Assembly (NCBI RefSeq): GCF_024808665.1
Contig: NZ_JANUBZ010000003.1
Location: forward strand, 372,001-436,000
From: Mucilaginibacter empetricola
GTDB taxonomy: Bacteria; Bacteroidota; Bacteroidia; Sphingobacteriales; Sphingobacteriaceae
Direction: 5' to 3'
DNA length: 64,000 nucleotides
Below are positions 24,192 to 34,076 of the stretch, one piece after another. Position 1 is the first letter of the stretch, and every line of letters starts with the position of its first letter. The translations under genes and the position numbers were made by a program. Below the pieces are notes generated by a model. It did not search any database. It was not told the origin of the DNA and saw only the letters and a program-made list of their open reading frames with translations.

Positions 24192-26648
24192 ATGATAAAA
24201 AATTACTTTAAAACCGCCTGGAGAAGCTTGTTGAAAAACAAGGTTTTTTCTTTGATTAATATTATGGGTCTGTCATTAGGCATGGCAGCGTGTTTACTGA
24301 TATTACAATACGTAAATTTTGAATTAAGCTATGATCATTTCAATGATAATGCTTCGGATATTTACCGTGTTGTAAATGACAGATATCAGAATAATAAACT
24401 GATACAGCACGGTACCATTACTTACTCGGCGGTTAGTAAGGCAATGAAAGATGATTATCCGGAGGTTGCTAATTATTCAAGGCTTTTGCCAACCGGCACT
24501 CAAATTATCACCTATAACGATAAGAAGATACCTAAAGAAGGATCAATAGCAGTTGATAATTCGTTTCTGTCCATGTTCTCTTATCCTTTTTTAGCAGGTG
24601 ACAGCAAGACTGCTCTGAAAGAAGCCAATACGGTTGTTTTGTCTGAAAAATTGGCTCGTAAACTATTCGATATACATAACAACAATTTTGATCCCTACAT
24701 CGGGAAAATGATCACCGTATCTCAGGATACCTTTCCGTCAAAAGTTGTTGGCATAATGAAAGATGTTCCTGAAAACTCTTTGCTGCAATTTGATATGATA
24801 TTATCGTATCAAACTATTATACACAGCTATGGCAACAAACAAGCCGACTATGATTTTACTGATTCTGACTACTGGCATTATATTCAACTAAAGCCAGGAA
24901 CAGATTATAAAGCCTTTAATGCAAAACTTGGAGCATTTAGCCAACGACATTTTCAGGGTAATAAGGTTTCCGGTAGTGTAGAGAAATTTTATCTGCAGCC
25001 TTTGTTAAACGCTCATTTATATTCAGATACAGAATATGAAATAGGGCAAACCGGCAGCTCAAACGTAGTTTGGGGATTGCTGATTATTGCGTTGTTTATT
25101 ATTGGAATTGCCTGGGTAAATTATATTAATCTGGCTACCGCGCGTTCGGTTGAAAGAGCAAAGGAAGTAGGGGTACGTAAGGTTACAGGTGCAACCCGTG
25201 GCCAACTGATACGACAGTTTTTAACAGAGTCGTTCCTCATTAATGTTATTGCATTGATTATTGCTCTTGTTATGGTCTATTTGGCTCAAGGCATTTTTAA
25301 TGACCTGGTTCAGCATCAGCTTTCGTTTGCTTACCTGTTTAAAAAGGGATTAGGGGGGTATTTAATAACTATTAGCCTCATCGCCATCATTTTGGTTGGC
25401 ATATTTATTTCGGGCTTTTATCCGGCTTTCGTTTTATCTTCTTTTAAACCGATACTGGTGTTAAAGGGCAGATTCAGCAGTTCAAAAAAAGGTGCTGTTT
25501 TACGTAAGGGCCTGGTTATTGGCCAGTTTGCCATAACAGTTGTGCTCATTACCGGGTCATTTGTGGTGTATAGGCAAATAAAATTTATGAACAGCCAAAA
25601 GCTGGGGATTAATATTGATCAGGTATTGGTTATCAATGGGCCTTCGGTAGTAAAACAGGATACCACTTTTGTAACCCGTACAAGGGCTTTTGTTAATGAA
25701 ATGGATCAAATTCCGGGTGTTAAAAATGCAGCCACGTCATTTTGGGTACCCGGCAACGAAATGGGCCGGAACTTTGGCGTAAGAGCATTTGATGGCGATC
25801 CAAATACACGATATACCATGCGTTTTGATGGTGTGAGCGCCGATTATCTGAAAACTTATAACATGCAAATGGTAGCCGGAAGAAACTTTGTTGAAACCGA
25901 CTATAATCCTGATTTCCAGAAGCTGCATAATGTTATTTTAAATCAAAACGCAATAAAAACACTTGGGTTTTCGTCGCCGGCCAGTGCCATTGGCCACAGC
26001 ATAATGAATGGAAACAAAAAGTGGGATATAATTGGTGTAGTTGCCGATTTTCATCAAAAATCATTGCGCTATACCATTGAACCAACTTTACTTGAGCCGG
26101 TATTAAATATTCAAAGTCAAATATCAATAAAAATTGATGCCAAAAATATAGAGGCGACTGTTACCGCTGTTAAAGCAAAATATATGAGCTTTTTTCCCGG
26201 TAATCTCTTCGACTATGGTTTTTTGGATGAGCAGTTTAATGCACAATACAAAAACGATGAGTTATTTGGTAAAGCATTCAGCATATTTGGCAGCTTCGCT
26301 ATTTTTATTGCCTGCCTTGGCCTTTTAGGCTTATCACTTTTTGCCACGCTGCAACGCACCAAAGAAATAGGTGTGCGTAAAGTGCTTGGAGCCTCTATTT
26401 CCAATATTGTATTACTGTTATCAAAAGATTTTATAAAGCTGGTAGTTATAGCTATAGGAATAGCAATACCAATAGCCTGGTGGATATTGCATAACTGGTT
26501 ACAGGACTTTGCCTATCGTATTAACATTAGCTGGTGGATATTCGGCTTATCGGGCATTGTGGCAATTGCAGTGGCATTGGCTACTATCAGTTTCCAGGCA
26601 ATAAAGGCAGCCGGTGCAAACCCTGTAAAGAGCCTGAGAAGCGAATAG
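24192..26648 (+). CDS. MacB/FtsX-type ABC permease 1
   Basis: An 818-residue permease, the longest of the eleven. Layout: membrane helix 1 (about 20-40), first periplasmic MacB-like core (45-280), three helices (about 285-405), a further helix after KGLVIGQFAIT (about 435-455), second periplasmic domain (460-670) and three C-terminal helices. The duplicated cytoplasmic motif occurs as ERAKEVGVRKVTGATRGQL (about 319) and QRTKEIGVRKVLGAS (about 720). It lacks its own ATPase domain, unlike E. coli MacB, and must use a separate ATPase. The substrate is unknown. It ends NPVKSLRSE. Confidence 0.93.
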   Translation: MIKNYFKTAWRSLLKNKVFSLINIMGLSLGMAACLLILQYVNFELSYDHFNDNASDIYRVVNDRYQNNKLIQHGTITYSAVSKAMKDDYPEVANYSRLLPTGTQIITYNDKKIPKEGSIAVDNSFLSMFSYPFLAGDSKTALKEANTVVLSEKLARKLFDIHNNNFDPYIGKMITVSQDTFPSKVVGIMKDVPENSLLQFDMILSYQTIIHSYGNKQADYDFTDSDYWHYIQLKPGTDYKAFNAKLGAFSQRHFQGNKVSGSVEKFYLQPLLNAHLYSDTEYEIGQTGSSNVVWGLLIIALFIIGIAWVNYINLATARSVERAKEVGVRKVTGATRGQLIRQFLTESFLINVIALIIALVMVYLAQGIFNDLVQHQLSFAYLFKKGLGGYLITISLIAIILVGIFISGFYPAFVLSSFKPILVLKGRFSSSKKGAVLRKGLVIGQFAITVVLITGSFVVYRQIKFMNSQKLGINIDQVLVINGPSVVKQDTTFVTRTRAFVNEMDQIPGVKNAATSFWVPGNEMGRNFGVRAFDGDPNTRYTMRFDGVSADYLKTYNMQMVAGRNFVETDYNPDFQKLHNVILNQNAIKTLGFSSPASAIGHSIMNGNKKWDIIGVVADFHQKSLRYTIEPTLLEPVLNIQSQISIKIDAKNIEATVTAVKAKYMSFFPGNLFDYGFLDEQFNAQYKNDELFGKAFSIFGSFAIFIACLGLLGLSLFATLQRTKEIGVRKVLGASISNIVLLLSKDFIKLVVIAIGIAIPIAWWILHNWLQDFAYRINISWWIFGLSGIVAIAVALATISFQAIKAAGANPVKSLRSE

Positions 26649-26690
26649 GTGAAAGACTCGGGTATACAATTAACCTAATAAACCAATAAC

Positions 26691-29099
26691 ATGATCAAAA
26701 ATTATTTAAAAACGGCATATCGCAGCCTCTTAAAAAACAAAGGCTTTACCATTTTAAATGTGTTGGGGTTATCTGTAGGGCTTGCAACCTGTTTACTTAT
26801 TGTATTTTACGTAGTTGATGAATTAAGCTACGACCGATTCAATACCAAGGCCGACAGAATATATCGTATCTCAACAGATGCCAAGCTAAACGGTAATGCC
26901 GGCATCTACGCAACCTCCGAAGTAACCTGGAATAACATACTAAAAACAAGTTTTCCTCAGGTAGAAAAGGTTGCCAGGTTGATAGATAAAAATGGATTAT
27001 TCCTTTCGCCTCAGAAATTCTACATTAAAAAGAATAATGCTGGTATTATAGAGCGAAATGTTGTTTTTACAGAATCATCAATATTTGATGTTTTTACATT
27101 GCCGATGATTGACGGTAAGCCGGCGCACGCACTCGACGAACCCAATACTGCCGTAATTACCGAAAGCACGGCGAAGAAATATTTTAACAAGGTTGATGTT
27201 ACCGGCCTTACGCTCACCATAAATGACACCAATACTTATAAAATAACCGGGGTAATTAAGGATATCCCGGAACAGTCGCATTTCCACTACGACTTTTTTT
27301 TATCTTTTTCGTCACGACCTGAGAGCAAGGCCACTGGCTGGGGATACGCAGGTTTGCATAATTATTTACTGTTGAAACCAGGTACCAATGTTGCTCAACT
27401 GGAAAAAGCGCTTACTGATATTGATATTAAAAACTCCTATAACCCATCAACCTGGACAACCGGCGACAATCACCTGCGCATGTTTTTAAAGCCACTGGCT
27501 GATATTCATCTTCGCGATACTGATGCGCAATATCCGCTGGAAAAAGGTGGGGACATTCAACATGTGTATATATTTTCGTTGGTTGCTATATTTATATTAC
27601 TCATTGCCTGCGTTAACTTTATGAACCTGGCGACCGCACGATCATCAAACCGTGCAAAAGAGGTTGGGGTACGCAAAGTGTTAGGTTCGGCGCGCAAATA
27701 TCTGGTGGCCCAGTTTTTAACCGAATCGGTTTTAGTTACACTGCTGTCTGCCGTTATTGCGGTAGTTTTGGCGTTTATGTTGTTGCCATTGTTTAATCAA
27801 ATGGCCGATAAACAGCTGGTTGTTACCCCACAGGTAATAGCCTGGCTTATTCCTTCGCTGCTCATCATTGTTTTGGTGGTGGGCTTTCTGGCTGGCTCTT
27901 ACCCGGCGCTGTATCTTTCATCGTTCCAACCCATAGCAGTATTAAAAGGAAAAATCTCTGCCGGATTTAAAGGTGGCTTTTTGAGGAGTTTTTTAGTGGT
28001 CTTCCAGTTCTCCATCTCTATATTCCTGATAATTGGTACACTGGTAATTTATAATCAGTTGAACTATATTCAAAATAAAAATCTTGGCTTTGATCGTAAT
28101 CAGGTGCTGGTTATTAAAAACACCAATGTATTGGGTAAGCGGGCAAAGATTTTGAAAAATGAGCTCAAGCAATTGCCGGGAGTGGCAAATGCTACCATGT
28201 CATCTTATCAGCCAACCGGCGATGAAAGTCTTAAGACAGGGCTATTTCCGCATAGCAAAATTGATATTAAAGAAGATATTTTAACAGAGTTTTGGTCGGT
28301 AGATGAAGATTTTATTAATACGATGGGTCTCCATCTTATTAGCGGGCGCAACTTCTCGAAGGATATGTCGTCAGACACTGCCGGCATGATTGTAAATGAA
28401 GCGTTTGCACGGAAGTATGGACAGTTGGATCCCTTAAACAAAAATGTTTTTCGTGATTCGTATGGCTTACAGCAGTACCATATTGTTGGCGTAGTGAAAG
28501 ATTTCAATTTTGCGTCGTTAAAGGATAATATAGGACCATTGGCGATGGTGTATGATACTGATAACGGCGCCATTAGTGTAAAACTTCATTCTGCCAACCT
28601 AACTGCTTTAATGACACAGATTGAAGCGCGATGGAAAGATTTATCACCGGGGCAGGCGTTTACCTATTCATTTATGGATCAGGATTTTGATGCCACTTAT
28701 CGTACAGAGCAGCGCTTTGGTTCTATGTTTATATCCTTTAGCACATTGGCTATTATCATAGCCTGTTTAGGACTATTTGGCCTGGCAGCCTATGCTGCTG
28801 AACAGCGCACCAAAGAAATAGGTATCCGTAAAGTTTTAGGTGCCAATATATCAACCATTGTTGGCATGCTTTCGATGGATTTTATCAAACTGGTGTTCAT
28901 ATCCATATTAATTGCCACGCCAGTAGCCTGGTGGGTAATGCAAAAATGGCTGCAGGATTTTGCATACCGTACTAGCATTCACTGGTACGTTTTAGCTGCT
29001 GCGGGCCTTACGGCGATTGTAATAGCGTTTATTACCATCAGTTTTCAATCAATAAAAGCAGCTTTGAGTAATCCTATTAATAGTTTGAGAAGTGAGTAG
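26691..29099 (+). CDS. MacB/FtsX-type ABC permease 2
   Basis: An 802-residue two-module permease, 42 bp after permease 1. Coupling motifs are NRAKEVGVRKVLGSARKYL (about 320) and QRTKEIGIRKVLGAN (about 704). It is strikingly close to permease 4 (31555): both share VDELSYDRFN/FDELSYDRYN, KADRIYR, SIFDVFTLPMIDG, GFKGG(F/L)LRSFLVVFQFSIS and GTLVIYNQL, which points to a fairly recent duplication with permease 3 in between. It ends NPINSLRSE. Confidence 0.93.
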   Translation: MIKNYLKTAYRSLLKNKGFTILNVLGLSVGLATCLLIVFYVVDELSYDRFNTKADRIYRISTDAKLNGNAGIYATSEVTWNNILKTSFPQVEKVARLIDKNGLFLSPQKFYIKKNNAGIIERNVVFTESSIFDVFTLPMIDGKPAHALDEPNTAVITESTAKKYFNKVDVTGLTLTINDTNTYKITGVIKDIPEQSHFHYDFFLSFSSRPESKATGWGYAGLHNYLLLKPGTNVAQLEKALTDIDIKNSYNPSTWTTGDNHLRMFLKPLADIHLRDTDAQYPLEKGGDIQHVYIFSLVAIFILLIACVNFMNLATARSSNRAKEVGVRKVLGSARKYLVAQFLTESVLVTLLSAVIAVVLAFMLLPLFNQMADKQLVVTPQVIAWLIPSLLIIVLVVGFLAGSYPALYLSSFQPIAVLKGKISAGFKGGFLRSFLVVFQFSISIFLIIGTLVIYNQLNYIQNKNLGFDRNQVLVIKNTNVLGKRAKILKNELKQLPGVANATMSSYQPTGDESLKTGLFPHSKIDIKEDILTEFWSVDEDFINTMGLHLISGRNFSKDMSSDTAGMIVNEAFARKYGQLDPLNKNVFRDSYGLQQYHIVGVVKDFNFASLKDNIGPLAMVYDTDNGAISVKLHSANLTALMTQIEARWKDLSPGQAFTYSFMDQDFDATYRTEQRFGSMFISFSTLAIIIACLGLFGLAAYAAEQRTKEIGIRKVLGANISTIVGMLSMDFIKLVFISILIATPVAWWVMQKWLQDFAYRTSIHWYVLAAAGLTAIVIAFITISFQSIKAALSNPINSLRSE

Positions 29100-29103
29100 G
29101 TTG

Positions 29104-29128
29104 AGTCCGTTTTCTTTGACGACGGACT
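29104..29128. repeat. Small hairpin between permeases 2 and 3
   Basis: AGTCCGT pairs with ACGGACT across an 11-nt loop. The left arm resembles that of the hairpin at 23995, hinting at a shared intergenic repeat. Confidence 0.5.
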
Positions 29129-29177
29129 TAGATGAGGTAATAGTAATACAACCAATGAACCATTAAATTCAAAAGAT

Positions 29178-31535
29178 ATGTTCAAGAACTATGTGATCAT
29201 CGCATTCAGAAATATCAGGCGCAATTTGAGTTATGCCTTTTTGAATGTTTTTGGCCTTACCCTTGGTATTGCCGCTTGTCTGGTTATATTTTTGATAGTT
29301 AGAAATGAGCTTAATTACGATGATTATAGTAAAGCCAACCGGACTTACCGGGTAACGCTGAATGCTATCGATTTTAATTCGGATGTATCACTGGCGGTTG
29401 CGCCTGCTATGCGGGCGGACTTTCCGGAATTGGAACAGGTATCGCAGGTAATGTATAGTCACGAGGTGATGGTTAAGGTGAATAATAATCGCTTTCGCGA
29501 AAATGACTTTGCCTTTGCCGATGAACACTTGCCCGCAATATTCAATTTTCAATGGATCAGTGGTGATCCTAAAACGGCCCTTAAAGAACCAAACAGTATT
29601 GTTCTTACCGAGAGCCTTGCCAAAAAATATTACGGAGATAAAAACCCTATGGGCGAGGTGATTAATATTGAGAACCAGATAAATGCTAAAGTTACCGGCG
29701 TTATAAAAGATCTTCCAGGTAACAGAAGTCTGCCTTTGCAATTAGTGGTATCGTTAGAGACTATAAAAAAGCAACTTAAAGAGGGGATGGCTAATTTTTG
29801 GGATATTGGTGGTGGATATTTTACATTTATTTTGCTGCCGCCGCACTACTCCTTGCAACAAATTCAACGTAAAATACCGGCGTTTCTTCACAAAAACTGG
29901 GGATTAAATCCTAAAGAGGTCCGGCTACCGCTGCAGCCACTTAAGGCTATCCATTTTGATCAACGCTATATCAATAACACCATAACGCCAACATCCAAGG
30001 ATACCTATTATGCGCTGTTTGGCGTGGCGCTACTTATTATTATTACGGCCTGTATCAACTTTATTAATCTGGCTACTGCCCAAGCCATTAAAAGGGCCAA
30101 AGAGGTTGGGGTACGTAAAGTGTTAGGTGCTCATAGGTCGCAGTTGATTAAGCAGTTTATGGGTGAAACAACCATATTGATATTGATTGCTTTGTTTTTA
30201 GGGGTTGTTATCGCATCGTTGTTTTTGTCGGAAGCCGGTAATTGGTTGAACATAAAAATTGATGCCCATGAACTTAAACAACCATTGGTAGTAGGCGTTA
30301 TAGCCGGACTAACCGTATTGGTTATTCTATTGGCAGGTTTGTATCCGGCTTTCGTTCAGTCGGCTTATCAGCCTATCGAGTCATTAAAAAATAGTACCGG
30401 AACGCCTGCAAAAGGCTTTACATTACGAAAAGGCCTGGTAGTCGCTCAATTTGCCATTTCCCAGATCCTGATAGTTGGCACTTTGGTTGTCGCCCATCAA
30501 ATGGACTATTTTCAAAACCAGGATTTAGGTTTTAACAAGGATGCCATCATTTCATTCAATATCCCCAATCAGACAAAAAAAGCTGTTTTGACACATTATC
30601 TTGTCAATAACCCTGGTGTAAAACAAGTCGCATTTTCCTCGGGAGCGCCGTCATATAATACCAGTTTCGCCGGATTTAGCGCACCAGACCATGGCATAAC
30701 TAAAGATGATGTAACTGAAATAAAGTTTGTTGATGAAAACTTTACTGACATGTTCGGCTTGAAAATGCTGGCGGGGCAAAAAATAAGCAAAGTTGATCCA
30801 AAAGATACGGTCCAAAACATTGTTGCCAATGAAACGCTGATCCACAAAGTTGGCATTATGGACCCCGAAAAAGCAATTGGACAACATATTATGATGAACG
30901 GCAGACGGGCAAATATCATTGGCGTAATGCAGGACTTTCAAAGTGAATCAAAACATAAAAAAAGACGTGCATGTGTGTTGATGTATTATGCAGATGCATT
31001 TTTTATGGTAAATGTAAAATTGCAGCCAGCGGCGATGAGTAGTACTATTGAGAATATAAATAAAACGTGGTCGGCATTATTCCCTGATAATTTATTCGAG
31101 TATCAATTTCTTGACGAGCATATCGCCTCATTTTATACACAGGAGCAAAAAGTATACACCGCTTTCAGGCTTTTTTCGTCAATAGCTATATTAATTGGCT
31201 GTTTGGGATTATACGGATTGATCTCATTTGCTGCAGCCCAGCGTACCCGCGAAGTAGGAATCAGAAAAGTATTAGGAGCGCCATTGCTAAGTATTGTGGG
31301 TTTATTCTCAAAAGAATTTATATTGCTTATCGCTATTGCGTTTTTTATAGCTGCCCCGGTTGGTTTTTATGCCATGCATAACTGGTTGCAGAATTATGCC
31401 TATCACGTTAATATTGGTACAGGCACATTTTTAATTGCTATAGCAGCGTCAATTGTAATTGCGGCTATTACCATATCATATCAAACTATAAAAGCGGCGT
31501 TAGTTAACCCGGTAAAAAGTTTAAGAAGCGAATAA
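29178..31535 (+). CDS. MacB/FtsX-type ABC permease 3
   Basis: A 785-residue permease of the standard two-module, eight-helix layout. It belongs to a sub-type shared with permease 9: FINLATAQ in the second helix instead of FMNL(S/A)TARS, RKGLVVAQFAISQILIVGT before the second periplasmic domain, and CLGLYGLISFAAAQRTREVGIRK in the C-terminal module. First coupling motif KRAKEVGVRKVLGAHRSQL at about 304, second at about 687. It begins MFKNYVIIAFRNIRRN rather than MIKNY. The second periplasmic domain differs clearly from that of permeases 2 and 4. Confidence 0.92.
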   Translation: MFKNYVIIAFRNIRRNLSYAFLNVFGLTLGIAACLVIFLIVRNELNYDDYSKANRTYRVTLNAIDFNSDVSLAVAPAMRADFPELEQVSQVMYSHEVMVKVNNNRFRENDFAFADEHLPAIFNFQWISGDPKTALKEPNSIVLTESLAKKYYGDKNPMGEVINIENQINAKVTGVIKDLPGNRSLPLQLVVSLETIKKQLKEGMANFWDIGGGYFTFILLPPHYSLQQIQRKIPAFLHKNWGLNPKEVRLPLQPLKAIHFDQRYINNTITPTSKDTYYALFGVALLIIITACINFINLATAQAIKRAKEVGVRKVLGAHRSQLIKQFMGETTILILIALFLGVVIASLFLSEAGNWLNIKIDAHELKQPLVVGVIAGLTVLVILLAGLYPAFVQSAYQPIESLKNSTGTPAKGFTLRKGLVVAQFAISQILIVGTLVVAHQMDYFQNQDLGFNKDAIISFNIPNQTKKAVLTHYLVNNPGVKQVAFSSGAPSYNTSFAGFSAPDHGITKDDVTEIKFVDENFTDMFGLKMLAGQKISKVDPKDTVQNIVANETLIHKVGIMDPEKAIGQHIMMNGRRANIIGVMQDFQSESKHKKRRACVLMYYADAFFMVNVKLQPAAMSSTIENINKTWSALFPDNLFEYQFLDEHIASFYTQEQKVYTAFRLFSSIAILIGCLGLYGLISFAAAQRTREVGIRKVLGAPLLSIVGLFSKEFILLIAIAFFIAAPVGFYAMHNWLQNYAYHVNIGTGTFLIAIAASIVIAAITISYQTIKAALVNPVKSLRSE

Positions 31536-31554
31536 ATAACGAAATTAAAATATC

Positions 31555-33978
31555 ATGATAAGAAACTACATCAAAATGGCTTTCCGCAGCCTGATGAAAA
31601 ATAAAGGCTTTACTGTTATTAATGTGCTGGGACTTGCGCTGGGCCTGGCTACGTGCCTGCTTATTGTATTTTACGTGTTTGATGAATTAAGTTATGACAG
31701 ATACAATGAAAAGGCAGATCGTATTTATCGTGTAAATGATGATATCAAATTTGGCGGAGTTAGTAATTCATACGCCGTATCGCCTGCACCCCTGGCAGCC
31801 GCTATGAAAGCCGATTTTCCAGAAATTGAACAGACAGTTAGATTTAGGGAGAAAGGTGGTAGCCGGGTAAAAAAAGGCAATCAAAACATCCAGGAGGATA
31901 TGATGATTTATGCCGATCCTTCTATTTTTGATGTATTTACTTTGCCTATGATTGATGGCAACCCGGCAACTTCTTTAACTGAACCTCATTCTGTTGTAGT
32001 TACCGAGAAGATTGCCCAAAAGTATTTTAACAGAACTAATGTTGTGGGAGAGGTATTAACCTTTAATGATACCGCTCAATATAAAATTACAGGAGTTATT
32101 AAAGATATTCCTCAACAATCACATTTTCGTTTTGATTTCTTTATCTCCATGCCAACACTTGGCGAGGCCAAAGACATTTCATGGTTCGATTCAAATTTTA
32201 ACACTTATATATTGTTGAAATCCGGCGCCGATTCTAAAAAATTGGAAGCCAAGTTCAATGATTTTTATAAAATACACGCAGGGCCACAGTTGGAAAGTAT
32301 TCTCCATTTAAACTTTGCAAAGTTTGAGCAAGCTGGTAACTATATCCGTATTAATTTAATTCCGGTAAAAAAAATACACCTCTACTCAAACCGGGTTGCC
32401 GAATTTGACGCCAACGGCAACATTGACTATGTTTATACGTTTTCGGCAATAGCAATTTTTATATTGTTGATTGCTTGTGTAAATTTCATGAACCTTTCAA
32501 CCGCAAGGTCAGCAAACCGGGCACGTGAGGTTGGTGTTCGCAAAGTATTAGGCTCGGCTCGTAAATATCTTATTGCTCAGTTTTTAACAGAATCTATTAT
32601 GGTTACCCTGTTAGGAGCTTTAATCGCGGTTTTTGCAGCCTGGGCTTTATTGCCATTGTTTAACCAGATGTCTGGTAAGGAGCTGATCATAACTCCTCAG
32701 ATAGTAAGTTGGCTGGTGCCCGCATTGTTTATCATCATCATAGTAATAGGTTGTTTGGCGGGTTCCTATCCGGCATTGTTTCTTTCTGGCTTTAATCCAA
32801 TTGAAGTACTAAAAGGCAAACTGGCAAGCGGCTTTAAAGGTGGCTTGCTCCGTAGTTTTTTGGTGGTATTTCAATTCAGTATCTCTATAATTTTAATAAT
32901 AGGCACCCTGGTTATCTACAATCAATTAAAATTCATTCAGAATAAAGACCTCGGATATAATCGCGCTCATGTTTTAAGTGTAGGAAACATGGATGCTTTG
33001 GGCAGCAGTGCAACAACTTTTAAACAGGAAGTAAAACAAATTGCCGGTGTAACAGATGCCAGCCTGGCCGAAGCTTTGCCTACGTGGAATTATGGTAATA
33101 GCACCTCATTTTTTAAAGATGAAATACCAGATCCTAAGAGAGCGTTACACACACAAATTTGGGGCATTGATGAAGATTATATCAATACCCTCGGAATGAA
33201 AGTTGTAAAGGGAAGGAATTTCTCGAAAGATATGCTTACAGATTCATCAGGATTGATTATTAATGAAGCAGCAGAAAAAATACTGGCCTATTCCGATCCC
33301 CTCAATCAAAAAGTGTATGTTCCTAAGGATAACCTGGTTAAAAACTTCAGCGCATATCACATTATTGGCGTGGTAAAAGATTTTAACTTCAAGTCGCTTA
33401 GGTTAAATGTTACGCCCTTGGTTTTTAGGCTCAATGGCGCCAAAGGTGCTTTTTGTGTGCGTGTTAATTCTGCCAATATCCCTGCATTGTTAGCCCAAAT
33501 TAAAAAAAGGTGGACAGATCTGGCGCCTAATCATCAGTTTGATTATTCGTTTTTAGATCAACAATTTGATTCCCTTTATCGTTCTGAGCAACGCATCGGA
33601 ACCATCTTCATTGCGTTTACTTCATTGGCAATAATTATAGCTTGTCTTGGCCTTTTTGGTCTGGCGGTTTATGCAGCAGAGCAACGCACCAAAGAAATTG
33701 GCATCAGGAAAATTTTAGGAGCCGATATGTCAACCATAGTCGGTATGTTATCAAAAGATTTTATAAAGCTGGTGGGTATTGCTATCCTTATAGGTTCGCC
33801 AATAGCTTGGTGGGGCATGAAACAATGGTTACAAGGCTTTGCTTATCGTCAAAATATTCAATGGTGGGAAATGGCCCTGGCAGGATTAACGGCAGTAGTT
33901 ATTGCTTTCATTACCATAAGTTTTCAATCTATCAAAGCAGCATTAACTAACCCTGTAAACAGCTTGAGGAGCGAATAA
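31555..33978 (+). CDS. MacB/FtsX-type ABC permease 4
   Basis: An 807-residue permease starting only 19 bp after permease 3, so the two are certainly cotranscribed. It is the close sister of permease 2, with coupling motifs NRAREVGVRKVLGSARKYL (about 320) and QRTKEIGIRKILGAD (about 708), and the shared segment GFKGGLLRSFLVVFQFSIS. Differences concentrate in the periplasmic parts (for example residues 480-560), where substrate or partner contacts would lie. It ends NPVNSLRSE. Confidence 0.93.
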   Translation: MIRNYIKMAFRSLMKNKGFTVINVLGLALGLATCLLIVFYVFDELSYDRYNEKADRIYRVNDDIKFGGVSNSYAVSPAPLAAAMKADFPEIEQTVRFREKGGSRVKKGNQNIQEDMMIYADPSIFDVFTLPMIDGNPATSLTEPHSVVVTEKIAQKYFNRTNVVGEVLTFNDTAQYKITGVIKDIPQQSHFRFDFFISMPTLGEAKDISWFDSNFNTYILLKSGADSKKLEAKFNDFYKIHAGPQLESILHLNFAKFEQAGNYIRINLIPVKKIHLYSNRVAEFDANGNIDYVYTFSAIAIFILLIACVNFMNLSTARSANRAREVGVRKVLGSARKYLIAQFLTESIMVTLLGALIAVFAAWALLPLFNQMSGKELIITPQIVSWLVPALFIIIIVIGCLAGSYPALFLSGFNPIEVLKGKLASGFKGGLLRSFLVVFQFSISIILIIGTLVIYNQLKFIQNKDLGYNRAHVLSVGNMDALGSSATTFKQEVKQIAGVTDASLAEALPTWNYGNSTSFFKDEIPDPKRALHTQIWGIDEDYINTLGMKVVKGRNFSKDMLTDSSGLIINEAAEKILAYSDPLNQKVYVPKDNLVKNFSAYHIIGVVKDFNFKSLRLNVTPLVFRLNGAKGAFCVRVNSANIPALLAQIKKRWTDLAPNHQFDYSFLDQQFDSLYRSEQRIGTIFIAFTSLAIIIACLGLFGLAVYAAEQRTKEIGIRKILGADMSTIVGMLSKDFIKLVGIAILIGSPIAWWGMKQWLQGFAYRQNIQWWEMALAGLTAVVIAFITISFQSIKAALTNPVNSLRSE

Positions 33979-34076
33979 GTGGCCAGTATTTAATTTATTT
34001 AAATGTTTCTCTGATGCAACCTAAACGCTAAAATAATAGTCTTATAAATATTTGGTACTACTCTAAAATTTCACTT

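Noticed and set aside
34051..34076. TTTGGTAC before permease 5 as a fifth regulated promoter
   Set aside because: No 42-bp element occurs at the expected 50-52 bp upstream, and the text after -24 does not match the other four.
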